From an uncultured Christensenellaceae bacterium (GTDB taxonomy: Bacteria > Bacillota > Clostridia > Christensenellales > Aristaeellaceae): a stretch of 64,000 nucleotides of DNA. Shown here piece by piece: positions 16,981 through 26,128 of this stretch. The position numbers and the translations under genes were made by a program. Position 1 is the first letter of the stretch. Each line of letters opens with the position of its first letter. The DNA lies in the NCBI GenBank assembly GCA_905234985.1, contig CAJOJQ010000004.1:51592-115591 (forward strand), given 5' to 3'. The notes below the pieces were generated by a model. That model saw only the letters and a list, made by a program, of their open reading frames with translations, was not told the DNA's origin and searched no databases.

Positions 16981-17009
16981 TTGACGAATGTTTACTTTAG
17001 GAGTATAAT
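16981..17009 (+). promoter_or_regulatory. SigA-type promoter for the second LacI regulator
   Basis: TTGACG (16981-16986) and TATAAT (17004-17009) are 17 bp apart, 49 bp before the chosen start. It separates the regulator and the following GH42-to-GH127 genes from the GH29 transcript. Confidence 0.8.
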
Positions 17010-17057
17010 TTTCATGAAGAATCCAGGCCTTCAAATCATCAGGAAGGGATGAAAACC

Positions 17058-18071
17058 ATGAAATACACGATGCGGGATATTGCGGTAAAAGCCCGGGTCT
17101 CTCCTGCCACGGTCAGCAACGCGCTGAACGGGCGTCCGGGCGTCAGCGACGAAGTGAAGGAGCATATTCTTTCCATCGCGCAGGATATGGGTTATCAGAC
17201 CGCGCGGGAATCCGGCAAAGCCAGCCGGTATGTGCGCCTGATCGTTTATCGCTCCCATGGCGTCGTGGTGGCGGATACGCCTTTTTTCGCGGAGCTGATC
17301 GAAAGCATCCAGTCGGAATGCCATCGGGAGGGCCTGGAGCTGATGATCAGCCATCTTCACGCGCGGCAGGACAGCGATTTTGCCGCCCAGATCCGGGCGT
17401 TCTGCAATGAAAAGTGCGCGGGGATCATTTTGCTGGGCACGGAAATGTCCTCGGAGGAGCTGGCGCTGTTTACCGATCTTCATTCCCCCGTGGTGGTGCT
17501 GGACAATTCCTTCCCTTCGGAAAACGTGCATTCGGTGGTCATGAACAATTGGGACGCGGGATACAAGGCCGCGCGGGCCTTGATTGCCGCGGGGCACAAA
17601 AGCATCGGCCATATCACCAGCAGCATTGATTTTCGGAACAACCTGGAACGCAGAGAAGGCTTCCGCATGGGCCTGACGGAAGCGGGCATGACGCTGCCGC
17701 AGGACAGGCTCTGGCCCGTCACCCCCACCATGAACGGCGCGTATGAGGATATGAAGCGCCTGATCCAGGAGCGCAAAACCCTGCCGGAAGCGTTTTTCGC
17801 CGCCAACGACCTGATGGCCATCGGCAGCATGCGCGCCATCACGGAGGCGGGCTACCGGGTGCCGGACGACGTATCCATCATCGGCATGGACGATACCGCC
17901 ATCTGCGAGGCGTGTACCCCCCAGCTGACCACCGTTCACGTGTACCGGCGGGAGTTGGGGATCACGGTGACGCGCACGCTGCTGTCCCTTGTGGAATCGT
18001 CCACGCCCTGCGCCATCAAAACCACAGTGGGCGTGAAGATCGTTGAAAGAAGCTCGGTGAAACGCAAGTAA
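17058..18071 (+). CDS. LacI-family transcriptional regulator
   Basis: A 337-aa LacI/GalR regulator. The HTH and hinge are at the N-terminus (YTMRDIAVKARVSPATVSNALNGRPGVS), followed by the sugar-binding effector domain with FAANDLMAIGSM and the DVSIIGMDDTA segment usual for the family. The start at 17058 is preferred over 17049 because AGGAAGGG ends directly before 17049 and would be too close. It stands just before GH42, GH78, the isomerase and the transketolase genes and probably controls them. No palindromic operator was recognised in its own promoter region. Confidence 0.92.
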   Translation: MKYTMRDIAVKARVSPATVSNALNGRPGVSDEVKEHILSIAQDMGYQTARESGKASRYVRLIVYRSHGVVVADTPFFAELIESIQSECHREGLELMISHLHARQDSDFAAQIRAFCNEKCAGIILLGTEMSSEELALFTDLHSPVVVLDNSFPSENVHSVVMNNWDAGYKAARALIAAGHKSIGHITSSIDFRNNLERREGFRMGLTEAGMTLPQDRLWPVTPTMNGAYEDMKRLIQERKTLPEAFFAANDLMAIGSMRAITEAGYRVPDDVSIIGMDDTAICEACTPQLTTVHVYRRELGITVTRTLLSLVESSTPCAIKTTVGVKIVERSSVKRK

Positions 18072-18106
18072 ACGAAGCATCGCGCCCTTTGCGAGGAGGA
18101 TCGGCC

Positions 18107-20140
18107 ATGAGGCTGGCGGACAGGATTTATTTCGGCGGAGACTACAATCCCGACCAGTGGGATGAAAAGACGATCCGGGAAGACATGCGCCTGTTTAAGC
18201 AGGCGGGCGTCAATCTGCTGACGCTGCCCGTTTTCTCCTGGGCCAAGCTGGAGCCGGACGAGGGCGTGTACGACTTTTCCTGGCTGGACAGAATCATCGA
18301 CGTCATCTGGGGAAACGGGATTTATCTCTGTTTGGCTACGCCTACCACCGCGCAGCCCGCTTGGCTTTCCACCCGTTATCCCGAGGTGCTGCCGGTCGAT
18401 ATTCAGGGCAGGAAACGCACCCATGGGATGCGGGTGTTTTTCTGCGTCAACAGCCTGAAATATCGAGAACGGGCCGCCGCCATCGCCCATGAGTTCGGAA
18501 AGCGCTACGCCCGTCATCCGGCGCTGAAAATGTGGCATGTGTCCAACGAATACGGCACCTCCTGCTACTGTCCCGCCTGCCAGGCCAAATTCCGGCTGTG
18601 GCTGAAAAAGCGCTACGGCGATGTTGCGGAGCTGAACGAACGCTGGCACACGGCCTTCTGGGGCCGCACGGTGTATTCCTTTGAGGAAGTGACCCTGCCC
18701 ACGGAGCTGAACGACGATTACCGCTTTAACCCCGCCGTTCAGCTGGATTATATGCGGTTCCTCACCGATTCCACGGCAGAATGCTTTCGGAACGAATACG
18801 ACGTGCTGAAAAGCTATAACCCGGAAATCCCCGTGCTGACCAACATGAGCGGCTTTATCAAAAAGCTGGATCAGTTTGCGTTTACTAGGGAAATGGACGC
18901 GGTGGGCTGGGATAATTACCCCTGGCCCGGCGATCCGCCCTATTTCGTGGCGATGAAGCATGATATCATGCGGGGCCTCAAGGGCGGGCAGTCCTTCGTA
19001 CTGACGGAGCAGTCCCCCAACCAGCAGAACTGGCAGCCCTATAATAAACTGAAGCGCCCCGGCGAAGTGCGGCTGCTGTCCTATCAGGCCATGGCCCACG
19101 GGGCGGATACCTGCCTGTTTTTCCAGATGCGCCAGTCTGTAGCCGGGCAGGAAAAATTTCACGGGGCCATCATCAGCCACGCGGGCCACGAAAACACTCG
19201 GGTTTTCCGGGAAGCGGAAACCCTGGGCCGCGAGCTGAACCGGTTAGGCGGCGTGTTCCTGCGGGGGCGCACGCCGGCAAAGACCGCCATCCTGATGGAC
19301 TGGAACAACTGGTGGGCCTTGGAGCTTGCCAGCGGCCCTAACAAGGACATGGATTACCTGAAAACCCTGTCCCTGTACTACAAGCCCTTCCATGACCGGA
19401 ATATTCCGGTGGATATCGTCAATCCCGCCGCCGATACGGACTATTCCGGCTATGCACTGGTAGTCGCGCCCATGCTGTACATGACCAAGCCCGGCGTGGC
19501 GGAACGCCTGACGGAATACGTGAAAAACGGCGGCACGCTGATTGCCACCGTCATGAGCGGCCTGGCGGATGAAAACGACCGGTGTGTGTTCGGGGAATAC
19601 CCGGGAAAGCTCAAGGAGGTATTGGGCGTTTGGGTGGAGGAAACGGACGCGCTGCGCCCGGAGGAAAGCAACCGGATGCTGATGAACGGGGAAATCACGC
19701 TGCCCAAACAGGAATATACCTGCTCTTTTCTGTGCGATTTGATCCATCTCCGGACGGCGAAGGCGCTGGCGGTCTATGGGGACGATTTCTACGCGGGGAT
19801 GCCCTGCGTGACCCAAAACCGCTTTGGGCAGGGGACCGCCTATTATATCGGCACCCAACCGGAGAACGCTTTTTTGACCGATCTGCTGGGGCTGATTTTT
19901 TCGGAAACGGGCCTGCGCGGCGCGTTTCCCGCCGAACCGGGCGTGGAAATCACCCGGCGAGTGAATGACCAGGGGGAAACGGTCTTCGTGCTGAACCATG
20001 AGCAAGCGCCCCGGGAGGTCGATTTCGGCGAAACGGCGCTGACGAACCTGCTGACGGGGGAAAGCGTGACCGGGAAGAAAACCGTGGCCGCCCGGGACGT
20101 GATGATCCTGCAAGCGAATAGGCGGGGAGAAAAGCCATGA
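18107..20140 (+). CDS. GH42 beta-galactosidase
   Basis: A 677-aa enzyme of GH42 length, predicted cytoplasmic. It starts with RIYFGGDYNPDQW, the family hallmark. The acid/base Glu lies in WHVSNEYG, followed by a Cys cluster (CYCPAC) that binds zinc in some GH42 members. The nucleophile Glu is in FVLTEQSPN. A glutamine-amidotransferase-like trimerisation domain and a beta-domain follow. The ATG at 18107 has GAGGAGGA upstream; the track start at 18089 lies before the ribosome site. It overlaps GH78 by 4 nt (ATGA), so the two are coupled. The substrate may be galactan or galactosyl side chains of pectin, or alpha-L-arabinosides, which some GH42 enzymes cleave. Confidence 0.93.
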   Translation: MRLADRIYFGGDYNPDQWDEKTIREDMRLFKQAGVNLLTLPVFSWAKLEPDEGVYDFSWLDRIIDVIWGNGIYLCLATPTTAQPAWLSTRYPEVLPVDIQGRKRTHGMRVFFCVNSLKYRERAAAIAHEFGKRYARHPALKMWHVSNEYGTSCYCPACQAKFRLWLKKRYGDVAELNERWHTAFWGRTVYSFEEVTLPTELNDDYRFNPAVQLDYMRFLTDSTAECFRNEYDVLKSYNPEIPVLTNMSGFIKKLDQFAFTREMDAVGWDNYPWPGDPPYFVAMKHDIMRGLKGGQSFVLTEQSPNQQNWQPYNKLKRPGEVRLLSYQAMAHGADTCLFFQMRQSVAGQEKFHGAIISHAGHENTRVFREAETLGRELNRLGGVFLRGRTPAKTAILMDWNNWWALELASGPNKDMDYLKTLSLYYKPFHDRNIPVDIVNPAADTDYSGYALVVAPMLYMTKPGVAERLTEYVKNGGTLIATVMSGLADENDRCVFGEYPGKLKEVLGVWVEETDALRPEESNRMLMNGEITLPKQEYTCSFLCDLIHLRTAKALAVYGDDFYAGMPCVTQNRFGQGTAYYIGTQPENAFLTDLLGLIFSETGLRGAFPAEPGVEITRRVNDQGETVFVLNHEQAPREVDFGETALTNLLTGESVTGKKTVAARDVMILQANRRGEKP

Positions 20141-22905
20141 TCGAAATTCAAAAGCTGCTGCCGGATGGTTTGGAGCGCCCGCAAGGCGTGGAAAGCATGC
20201 CGAAGCTCACCTGGATCCTGGCAAGCGATGGCCGAAACGTGTACCAAAGCGCGTACCGGGTTCAGTTATCCGTAAGCGCGGATTTTGCCGCTCCCTTGTA
20301 TGACAGCGGTCGGGTGGCAAGCGGGGAATCGGCCCACGTAACGCTTCCCTTTGAAGGGCTGCTGCCTTGCAGGGAATATTTCGTCCGGGCGCGGGTGTGG
20401 ACGGATACGGAGGAAAGCCCCTGGAGCGCGCCCACCTCTTTTTTGACCGGCATGATCGGCGGGGGCTGGCGGGCCAGGTTCGTTTCCGCCGAAACGGAAA
20501 ACGACTGGGTGAATTCCAAGGGCACGTATCTGCGCAAAAGCTGGCGGGTGGAAAAGCCCGTCCGGGAGGCGTTTATATGCGCCACGGCGCTGGGGCTGTA
20601 TCACCTGTACCTCAACGGCCAGATTGTGAACGAAGAAAAAATGCTGCCCGGCTGGACCAGCTATCACAAGCATCTTTGCTACCAGACCTGGAAAGTGACC
20701 GATCTCATTCGCCCCGGCGAAAACGTGCTGGGCGCTCACGTGGGCGCGGGCTGGTACAAGGGCATGATGGGCTTTATCCATCAGCGCTGCAACTGGGGAA
20801 AGAGCACGGCGCTGCTGGCCCAATTGATCATCCGGTACGAGGACGGCACGGAGGAAACGATCGTGACCGACGAAAGCTGGCTGGGCTGTGCGTCCCCCGT
20901 TACATTTTCGGAAATCTATGACGGCGAGCGGTACGACGCGCGACTTTCGCAGCCTGGCTGGAACGCTCCGGGCTTCGCGCCGGAAATGGGGGCGGAAAGA
21001 AAGGAAGCCCCCGTTCCACCCCTCAGGGATCGGCTGACCAACGATTATTCCGACAGTGAAAAAGCCGCCCAGCGGCGATTTGCCCAGGAGTATTATCCCC
21101 AAGATATCCTCTGGCAGCCTGTGGAACGGGTGGATTATCCTTTGAATATCCTCTCTCCGCAGCCGGGCAGCCGCCCCGTGATCGAAACGACCCTGCCCGT
21201 TCAAGCAATCCTCACCACCCCCAAAGGCGAAACGGTGCTGGACTTCGGGCAGAACCTGACCGGTTACGTGCGCTTTACCGTGCGGGGAAAGGCGGGCGCG
21301 CTCTGTCTTCTTCGCTGCTTTGAAACCCTGGACGCTTCGGGCAATGCCTATTTTGATAATCTTCGCGGCGCGCTGGCGGAGATCCGGTATATTTGCAAGG
21401 ATGAAAACCCCGTTACTTACGACGAACTATTTTCCTTCCAGGGCTTCCGATACGCGCTCATCGAAGCCTGGCCAGAGGAAATCAAAAAAGAAAGCTTCAC
21501 CGCCTGCGCGGTGCACTCCGACATGCGGCAAACCGGGCGCTTTTCCTGCTCCAACTCCTTGCTCAATCAATTGCAGCACAACATTGAATGGAGCCTCCGG
21601 GGCAATTTTCTGGACATTCCCACGGACTGCCCCCAACGGGACGAGCGCATGGGCTGGACGGGAGACGCACAGATTTTCTGCCGCACGGCGGCGTATCTCC
21701 GCTTCTGCGCTCCCTTCTTCCGCAAATGGCTCCGGGACGTGGCCCTAGATCAGACGGAAGAGGGCGGCGTGCCCCACGTGGTGCCCGATCAATTGCAGTA
21801 TTACCGGAACAACGATTGGCTTTTGAGCCAGGGCGCCCATTCCGCCGCCGCATGGGCGGACGTAGCGGTGATCCTGCCCTGGACGCTGTATCTGACCTAC
21901 GGCGATAAAACCGTGCTTTCTGACCAGTTTGACAGCATGAAGGCCTGGATCGACTTTATGCGTTCCCACGCCAAAGATTATATTTGGAATTACAAGCTGC
22001 AATTCGGCGACTGGGTGGCCCTGGACGCGGAGGAGGGCAGCTATTGGGGGGCCACGCCCAACGACCTGACCTGCACCGCGTATTTCGCGTATTCCACGGG
22101 CCTGTTCGTCAAAGCCTGCCGGGCCTTGGGCAAGGACGCGCTGACGCAGGAATACGCGGCCTTATATCACAGAATCGTCGAAAAGTTCCAGCGTACCTTC
22201 TGCGACGAGGGCGGCGTCATGACCGTGCAGACCCAGACCGCCCACGTGATCGCCCTGTATTTCCATCTGATCCCTGAAAAGGGCGTCCCCGGCACGGTGG
22301 CGGGCTTAAAACGGCTGCTGGACAAGGAAAACGGCCATCTGGTCACCGGGTTCGTGGGCACGCCCTATATCTGCCACGCCTTGAGCCAGAACGGCTGCAA
22401 AAAGGAAGCCTACGACCTGCTTTTGAAAGAGGATTTTCCCTCCTGGCTGTACCAGGTGAAATCCGGGGCTACCACCATTTGGGAGCATTGGGACGGCTTG
22501 AAGCCCGACGGCGCCATGTGGAGTCCGGACATGAATTCCTTCAACCATTACGCCTACGGGGCCATCGGCGAATGGCTGTACCGGGTGATCGCCGGGCTGG
22601 AAATCGACGAAAACGCGCCGGGGTACAAACGCGCCGTCATTGCGCCCCAAACGGGCGGTGGCCTGACCTTCGCGGAAGGCAGCTTTGACAGCCTGTACGG
22701 CACGGTGGCTTCCCGCTGGGAGCGGCAGGGAAACGCCGTCACGCTTTCCGTCACGGCGCCGGTAAACGCCGCCGCCGCCATCATTTTGGAGCGGGGGGCC
22801 GTAAGCCCCCAAAGCGAGCTTTCTTTTGCCCGGAACGAACAAGGTCAATGGCAGGCGGAAGCCGGTTCCGGTTCCTGGACGGTTTCTTATGTACTGAATG
22901 AATAA
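20137..22905 (+). CDS. GH78 alpha-L-rhamnosidase
   Basis: A 922-aa inverting alpha-L-rhamnosidase of usual length. The N-terminal fibronectin-like and carbohydrate-binding domains (residues 1 to about 330) include the YHLYLNGQIVNEEKMLPGWT strand pattern. The (alpha/alpha)6 catalytic domain has the strongly conserved DIPTDCPQRDERMGWTGD with the general-acid Glu, and TTIWEHWDG with the second catalytic Glu. The C-terminal beta-sandwich begins near residue 820. There is no signal peptide. It is translationally coupled to GH42. It would release L-rhamnose from rhamnogalacturonan fragments or rhamnosides. No rhamnose isomerase, kinase or aldolase of the standard Rha type is seen in the window. Confidence 0.94.
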   Translation: MIEIQKLLPDGLERPQGVESMPKLTWILASDGRNVYQSAYRVQLSVSADFAAPLYDSGRVASGESAHVTLPFEGLLPCREYFVRARVWTDTEESPWSAPTSFLTGMIGGGWRARFVSAETENDWVNSKGTYLRKSWRVEKPVREAFICATALGLYHLYLNGQIVNEEKMLPGWTSYHKHLCYQTWKVTDLIRPGENVLGAHVGAGWYKGMMGFIHQRCNWGKSTALLAQLIIRYEDGTEETIVTDESWLGCASPVTFSEIYDGERYDARLSQPGWNAPGFAPEMGAERKEAPVPPLRDRLTNDYSDSEKAAQRRFAQEYYPQDILWQPVERVDYPLNILSPQPGSRPVIETTLPVQAILTTPKGETVLDFGQNLTGYVRFTVRGKAGALCLLRCFETLDASGNAYFDNLRGALAEIRYICKDENPVTYDELFSFQGFRYALIEAWPEEIKKESFTACAVHSDMRQTGRFSCSNSLLNQLQHNIEWSLRGNFLDIPTDCPQRDERMGWTGDAQIFCRTAAYLRFCAPFFRKWLRDVALDQTEEGGVPHVVPDQLQYYRNNDWLLSQGAHSAAAWADVAVILPWTLYLTYGDKTVLSDQFDSMKAWIDFMRSHAKDYIWNYKLQFGDWVALDAEEGSYWGATPNDLTCTAYFAYSTGLFVKACRALGKDALTQEYAALYHRIVEKFQRTFCDEGGVMTVQTQTAHVIALYFHLIPEKGVPGTVAGLKRLLDKENGHLVTGFVGTPYICHALSQNGCKKEAYDLLLKEDFPSWLYQVKSGATTIWEHWDGLKPDGAMWSPDMNSFNHYAYGAIGEWLYRVIAGLEIDENAPGYKRAVIAPQTGGGLTFAEGSFDSLYGTVASRWERQGNAVTLSVTAPVNAAAAIILERGAVSPQSELSFARNEQGQWQAEAGSGSWTVSYVLNE

Positions 22906-22931
22906 CGCATGAGCATAAGGAGGGTTTTCTC

Positions 22932-24356
22932 ATGAGCGCACAGATCAAGCTGGGTTTCGCCCCCACCCGCAGGGCCATCTTCTCCGCCCCCGCCGCCGTG
23001 GAATACCGGAAGCTGACCGCCAACCGGCTTCGGGAAATGGGCGTGGACTTCGTGGACATCGACGATATCAATGACGAGGGCCTGCTCTACGACGACGCGG
23101 GGATGGAGAAAATCGCCGAAAAATTCAAGCGGGAAAAGGTGGACGGCCTGTTCATCCCCCACGCCAATTTCGGCACGGAATACGAGTGCGCGCGGCTTGC
23201 CAAGGAATTGAACGTGCCGGTGCTGCTCTGGGGCCCTCGGGACGAGCGGCCCGACGCAAACGGTATGCGCCTTCGGGATTCCCAGTGCGGCCTGTTCGCC
23301 ACCGGCAAGGTGATGCGCCGTTTCAAGGCGCCCTTCACCTATATGAATAACTGCAACCTGGAAGATCCGGCATTTGAACGGGGCGTGAAGGACTTCCTGG
23401 CCGTGTGCAACGTGGTTCGTGTCTTCCGCCACACCCGCGTTTTGCAGATCGGCCCCCGGCCCTTCGATTTCTGGTCCACCATGTGCAACGAAGGGGAATT
23501 GCTGGAAAAATTCAATATTCAGCTGGCCCCCATCCCTTTGCCGGAGCTTTACGCCGAAATGAAGAAGTGGCGGGAAGAAAAAAACGAAGTGGATAAGGTG
23601 GTTTCCTACTGCAAGGAAAACATGGTTTGCAAAATCGCGGACAATTACCTGCGCAGCGTGGCGGAATTAAAAGTCGCCATGAAAGCCCTGGCGGAAAAAT
23701 ACGGCTGCAACGCCATCGCCATCCAGTGCTGGAACGCCCTCCAGGATGAAATTCACATCATGCCCTGCGCCGCCAACAGCCTGCTCAACGAGGAAGGCAT
23801 TCCCGTGGTCTGCGAAACGGACATTCACGGGGCCATTTCCCAATTGATGGCCGAGGCCGCCAGCATGAACCAGCGCCGGGTCATGTTCTCCGACTGGACG
23901 GTGCGCCACCCGGACAACGACAACGGCGAGCTTTTGCAGCACTGCGGCCCCTGGCCCATTTCGGTCGCCAAGGAAAAGCCCACCATCTGCGTGCCCGTGG
24001 CCTTCCCGGAAAACGGGGCTGTATCCGCCGAAGCCAAGGGCGGCCTCATGAGCCTGCTTCGCTTTGACGGAGACGAAGGGGAATATTCCATCCTGCTGGG
24101 CCACGCCCGGGGCATTGAAGGCCCCTGGACCCGGGGCACCTATGTGTGGGTGGAGGTCAACAATTTGAAGCGCCTGGAAGCCAAGGTGGTGGAAGGGCCT
24201 TACATCCATCACGTGGCCGCCATCCACGGGGATGTCGTGCCCATCGTGTACGAGGCGTGCAAGTACATCGGCGTGAAGCCCGACCTGTACGATCCCATCG
24301 AGGAAAAAGTCAAGGCGTACCTGCATGGAGAAGATGTGGCGTTTGACGAGGTATGA
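22932..24356 (+). CDS. L-fucose/L-arabinose isomerase-family protein
   Basis: A 474-aa cytoplasmic protein of the FucI/AraA-like superfamily, which interconverts aldoses and ketoses with a divalent metal. Supporting segments are VPVLLWGPRDERPD, the N-terminal Rossmann-like half (IKLGFAPTRRAIFS...), and NAIAIQCWNALQDE with CETDIHGAISQLM, where the metal ligands (Glu, Asp) of the family usually lie. GGAGG precedes the ATG by 9 nt. It is followed 4 nt later by the split transketolase and then by an FGGY kinase, an isomerase-kinase-transketolase order. It may therefore act on a pentose or deoxysugar released by GH78, GH127, GH29 or the GH140-like enzyme. It is not a canonical FucI (about 590 aa), and its substrate is unknown. 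Confidence 0.82.
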   Translation: MSAQIKLGFAPTRRAIFSAPAAVEYRKLTANRLREMGVDFVDIDDINDEGLLYDDAGMEKIAEKFKREKVDGLFIPHANFGTEYECARLAKELNVPVLLWGPRDERPDANGMRLRDSQCGLFATGKVMRRFKAPFTYMNNCNLEDPAFERGVKDFLAVCNVVRVFRHTRVLQIGPRPFDFWSTMCNEGELLEKFNIQLAPIPLPELYAEMKKWREEKNEVDKVVSYCKENMVCKIADNYLRSVAELKVAMKALAEKYGCNAIAIQCWNALQDEIHIMPCAANSLLNEEGIPVVCETDIHGAISQLMAEAASMNQRRVMFSDWTVRHPDNDNGELLQHCGPWPISVAKEKPTICVPVAFPENGAVSAEAKGGLMSLLRFDGDEGEYSILLGHARGIEGPWTRGTYVWVEVNNLKRLEAKVVEGPYIHHVAAIHGDVVPIVYEACKYIGVKPDLYDPIEEKVKAYLHGEDVAFDEV

Positions 24357-24360
24357 AAAA

Positions 24361-25191
24361 ATGAATCCTCTTTCTGTAAAAGCCTATGACCTGCGGCAGG
24401 ATGTATTGGATATCATCGTATCCGGCGGCGGGGGGCACATCGGCGGGGACATGAGCAGCATGGAAATCGTGCTGACGCTGTACAGCCGTATGAACGTATC
24501 GCCGGAAAGGGCGGATGATCCCGACCGGGACCGGTTCGTGCTTTCCAAGGGCCATTGTGTGGAAACGCTGTACGCGGTGCTGGCCTGGAAGGGCTTCCTG
24601 AACATTGAGGAAGTGAAAGCCAGGTTCTCCAGGTTCGGCAGCGAATACATCGGCCATCCCCACAACACCCTGCCGGGCATTGAAATGAATTCCGGCTCCC
24701 TGGGCCACGGGCTTTCCGTGTGCGTGGGCATGGCCCTGGCGGGGAAAATGGACGGGAAGGCTTATCGGGTCTATACCCTCATGGGCGACGGCGAATTGGC
24801 GGAGGGTTCCGTGTGGGAAGGGGCCATGGCGGCGAACCATTATCATTTGGATAACCTGTGCGCCGTGGTGGACAGGAATCATTTGCAAATTTCCGGCTTA
24901 ACCGAGCAGGTGATGACCCCCGGCGACCTTTCCGCCCGCTTCGCCGCCTTCGGCTGGCATGTGATCGAAGTGAAAGACGGCAACGACGTGGATCAATTAA
25001 GCGCCGCGTTTGACGAAGCGGAAAACACCAAGGGACAGCCCACGGTGATCATCGCCGATACCGTGAAGGGCAAGGGTTCCGCCCTCATGGAAAACAAAGC
25101 CTCCTGGCACCATCATCTGCCCAACGCCGAAGAATATGAGATCATCAGCCGGGAACTCCGGGAGAGGAAGGAGGCGCTGCTGCGTGAATAA
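24361..25191 (+). CDS. Transketolase, N-terminal (TPP-binding) subunit
   Basis: A 276-aa protein equal to the first third of a transketolase. It binds thiamine diphosphate through the GDGELAEGSVWEGAMAANHY...N motif and has the SGGGGHIGGDMSSMEIVLTLY and GSLGHGLSVCVGMAL segments. The start at 24361 (MNPLSVKAYDL) is preferred; the track start at 24325 overlaps the isomerase gene. Its stop overlaps the start of the C-terminal subunit, so the two are made together. Split transketolases occur in archaea and many Firmicutes, and also in specialised sugar pathways such as the apulose-4-phosphate transketolase ApsAB. The context favours a specialised pathway enzyme. Confidence 0.92.
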   Translation: MNPLSVKAYDLRQDVLDIIVSGGGGHIGGDMSSMEIVLTLYSRMNVSPERADDPDRDRFVLSKGHCVETLYAVLAWKGFLNIEEVKARFSRFGSEYIGHPHNTLPGIEMNSGSLGHGLSVCVGMALAGKMDGKAYRVYTLMGDGELAEGSVWEGAMAANHYHLDNLCAVVDRNHLQISGLTEQVMTPGDLSARFAAFGWHVIEVKDGNDVDQLSAAFDEAENTKGQPTVIIADTVKGKGSALMENKASWHHHLPNAEEYEIISRELRERKEALLRE

Positions 25192-26119
25192 AATCCCCAA
25201 CCGGGCGGTCATGTGCGAAGTGTTAAAAGAAGCCGCCGCACAGGACAGAAACGTGGTGGTGCTGTGCAGCGACAGCCGGGGCAGCGGCAGCATGACCTCC
25301 TTTGCCGAAGGCTATCCCAAGCAGTTCGTGGAAGTGGGCATCGCGGAGCAGAACCTGGTTTCCATCGCGGCGGGGCTGGCCTCCTGCGGCAAGAAGCCTT
25401 TCACCGTCTCGCCCGCCTCCTTCATCTCCACCCGCGGCTATGAGCAGTGCAAGGTGGACTGCGCCTATTCCAACATGAATGTAAAGCTGGTGGGCATTTC
25501 CGGCGGCGTGAGCTATGGGACCCTGGGCATGACCCATCATTCCGCCCAGGACATCGCCGCCATGAGCGCCATCCCCGGCATGCGGGTGTATCTGCCCAGC
25601 GATCGCCACCAGACTCGGAAGCTGTTTGAAGCCCTTTTGCGGGACAGGCAAACCGCCTATATCCGCCTGGGCCGCAATCCCGTTGAAGATGTGTATGAAG
25701 AAAACAATGTGCCCTTTGAAATGAACAAATCCACCGTTTTGTCCGAAGGCACGGACGTGCTGCTGGTAGCCTGCGGGGAAATGGTAAAACCCATCCAGGA
25801 CGCGGCGAAGCTGCTGAACGAAGCGGGCATTTCCACCGGGGCCTTGGACATGTACTGCGTTAAGCCCCTGGACAAAGAAGGCCTGCTGAATGCGGCGGCG
25901 GGGAAAAAGCTCGTCGTCACAGCGGAGGAACACGCGCCTTTCGGGGGTCTTGGCAGCATGGCGGCCCAGGTGATTTCCGCAAACGACCCGAAACGGGTCA
26001 TCAATCTGGCGCTGCCCGACAGCCCCGTCATCACCGGCACCTCCAAAGAAGTATTCGCTTATTACGGCCTGACGGGAGCGGGCATTGCGGACACGGTGAA
26101 AAAAGCGCTGGGGAAGTGA
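25184..26119 (+). CDS. Transketolase, C-terminal subunit
   Basis: A 311-aa partner of the preceding protein, containing the pyrimidine-binding and C-terminal domains. Visible hallmarks are KQFVEVGIAEQNLVSIAAGLA (the Glu that activates TPP), GMTHHSAQDIAAM, and VVTAEEHAPFGGLGS near the end. I place the start at GTG 25184, with AAGGAGG about 10 nt upstream, overlapping the previous stop by 8 nt; the track start at 25136 lies inside the N-subunit gene. It would transfer a two-carbon ketol unit from a ketose phosphate produced by the neighbouring isomerase and kinase. The acceptor is not inferable. Confidence 0.92.
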   Translation: MNKIPNRAVMCEVLKEAAAQDRNVVVLCSDSRGSGSMTSFAEGYPKQFVEVGIAEQNLVSIAAGLASCGKKPFTVSPASFISTRGYEQCKVDCAYSNMNVKLVGISGGVSYGTLGMTHHSAQDIAAMSAIPGMRVYLPSDRHQTRKLFEALLRDRQTAYIRLGRNPVEDVYEENNVPFEMNKSTVLSEGTDVLLVACGEMVKPIQDAAKLLNEAGISTGALDMYCVKPLDKEGLLNAAAGKKLVVTAEEHAPFGGLGSMAAQVISANDPKRVINLALPDSPVITGTSKEVFAYYGLTGAGIADTVKKALGK

Positions 26120-26128
26120 GGGAAAACC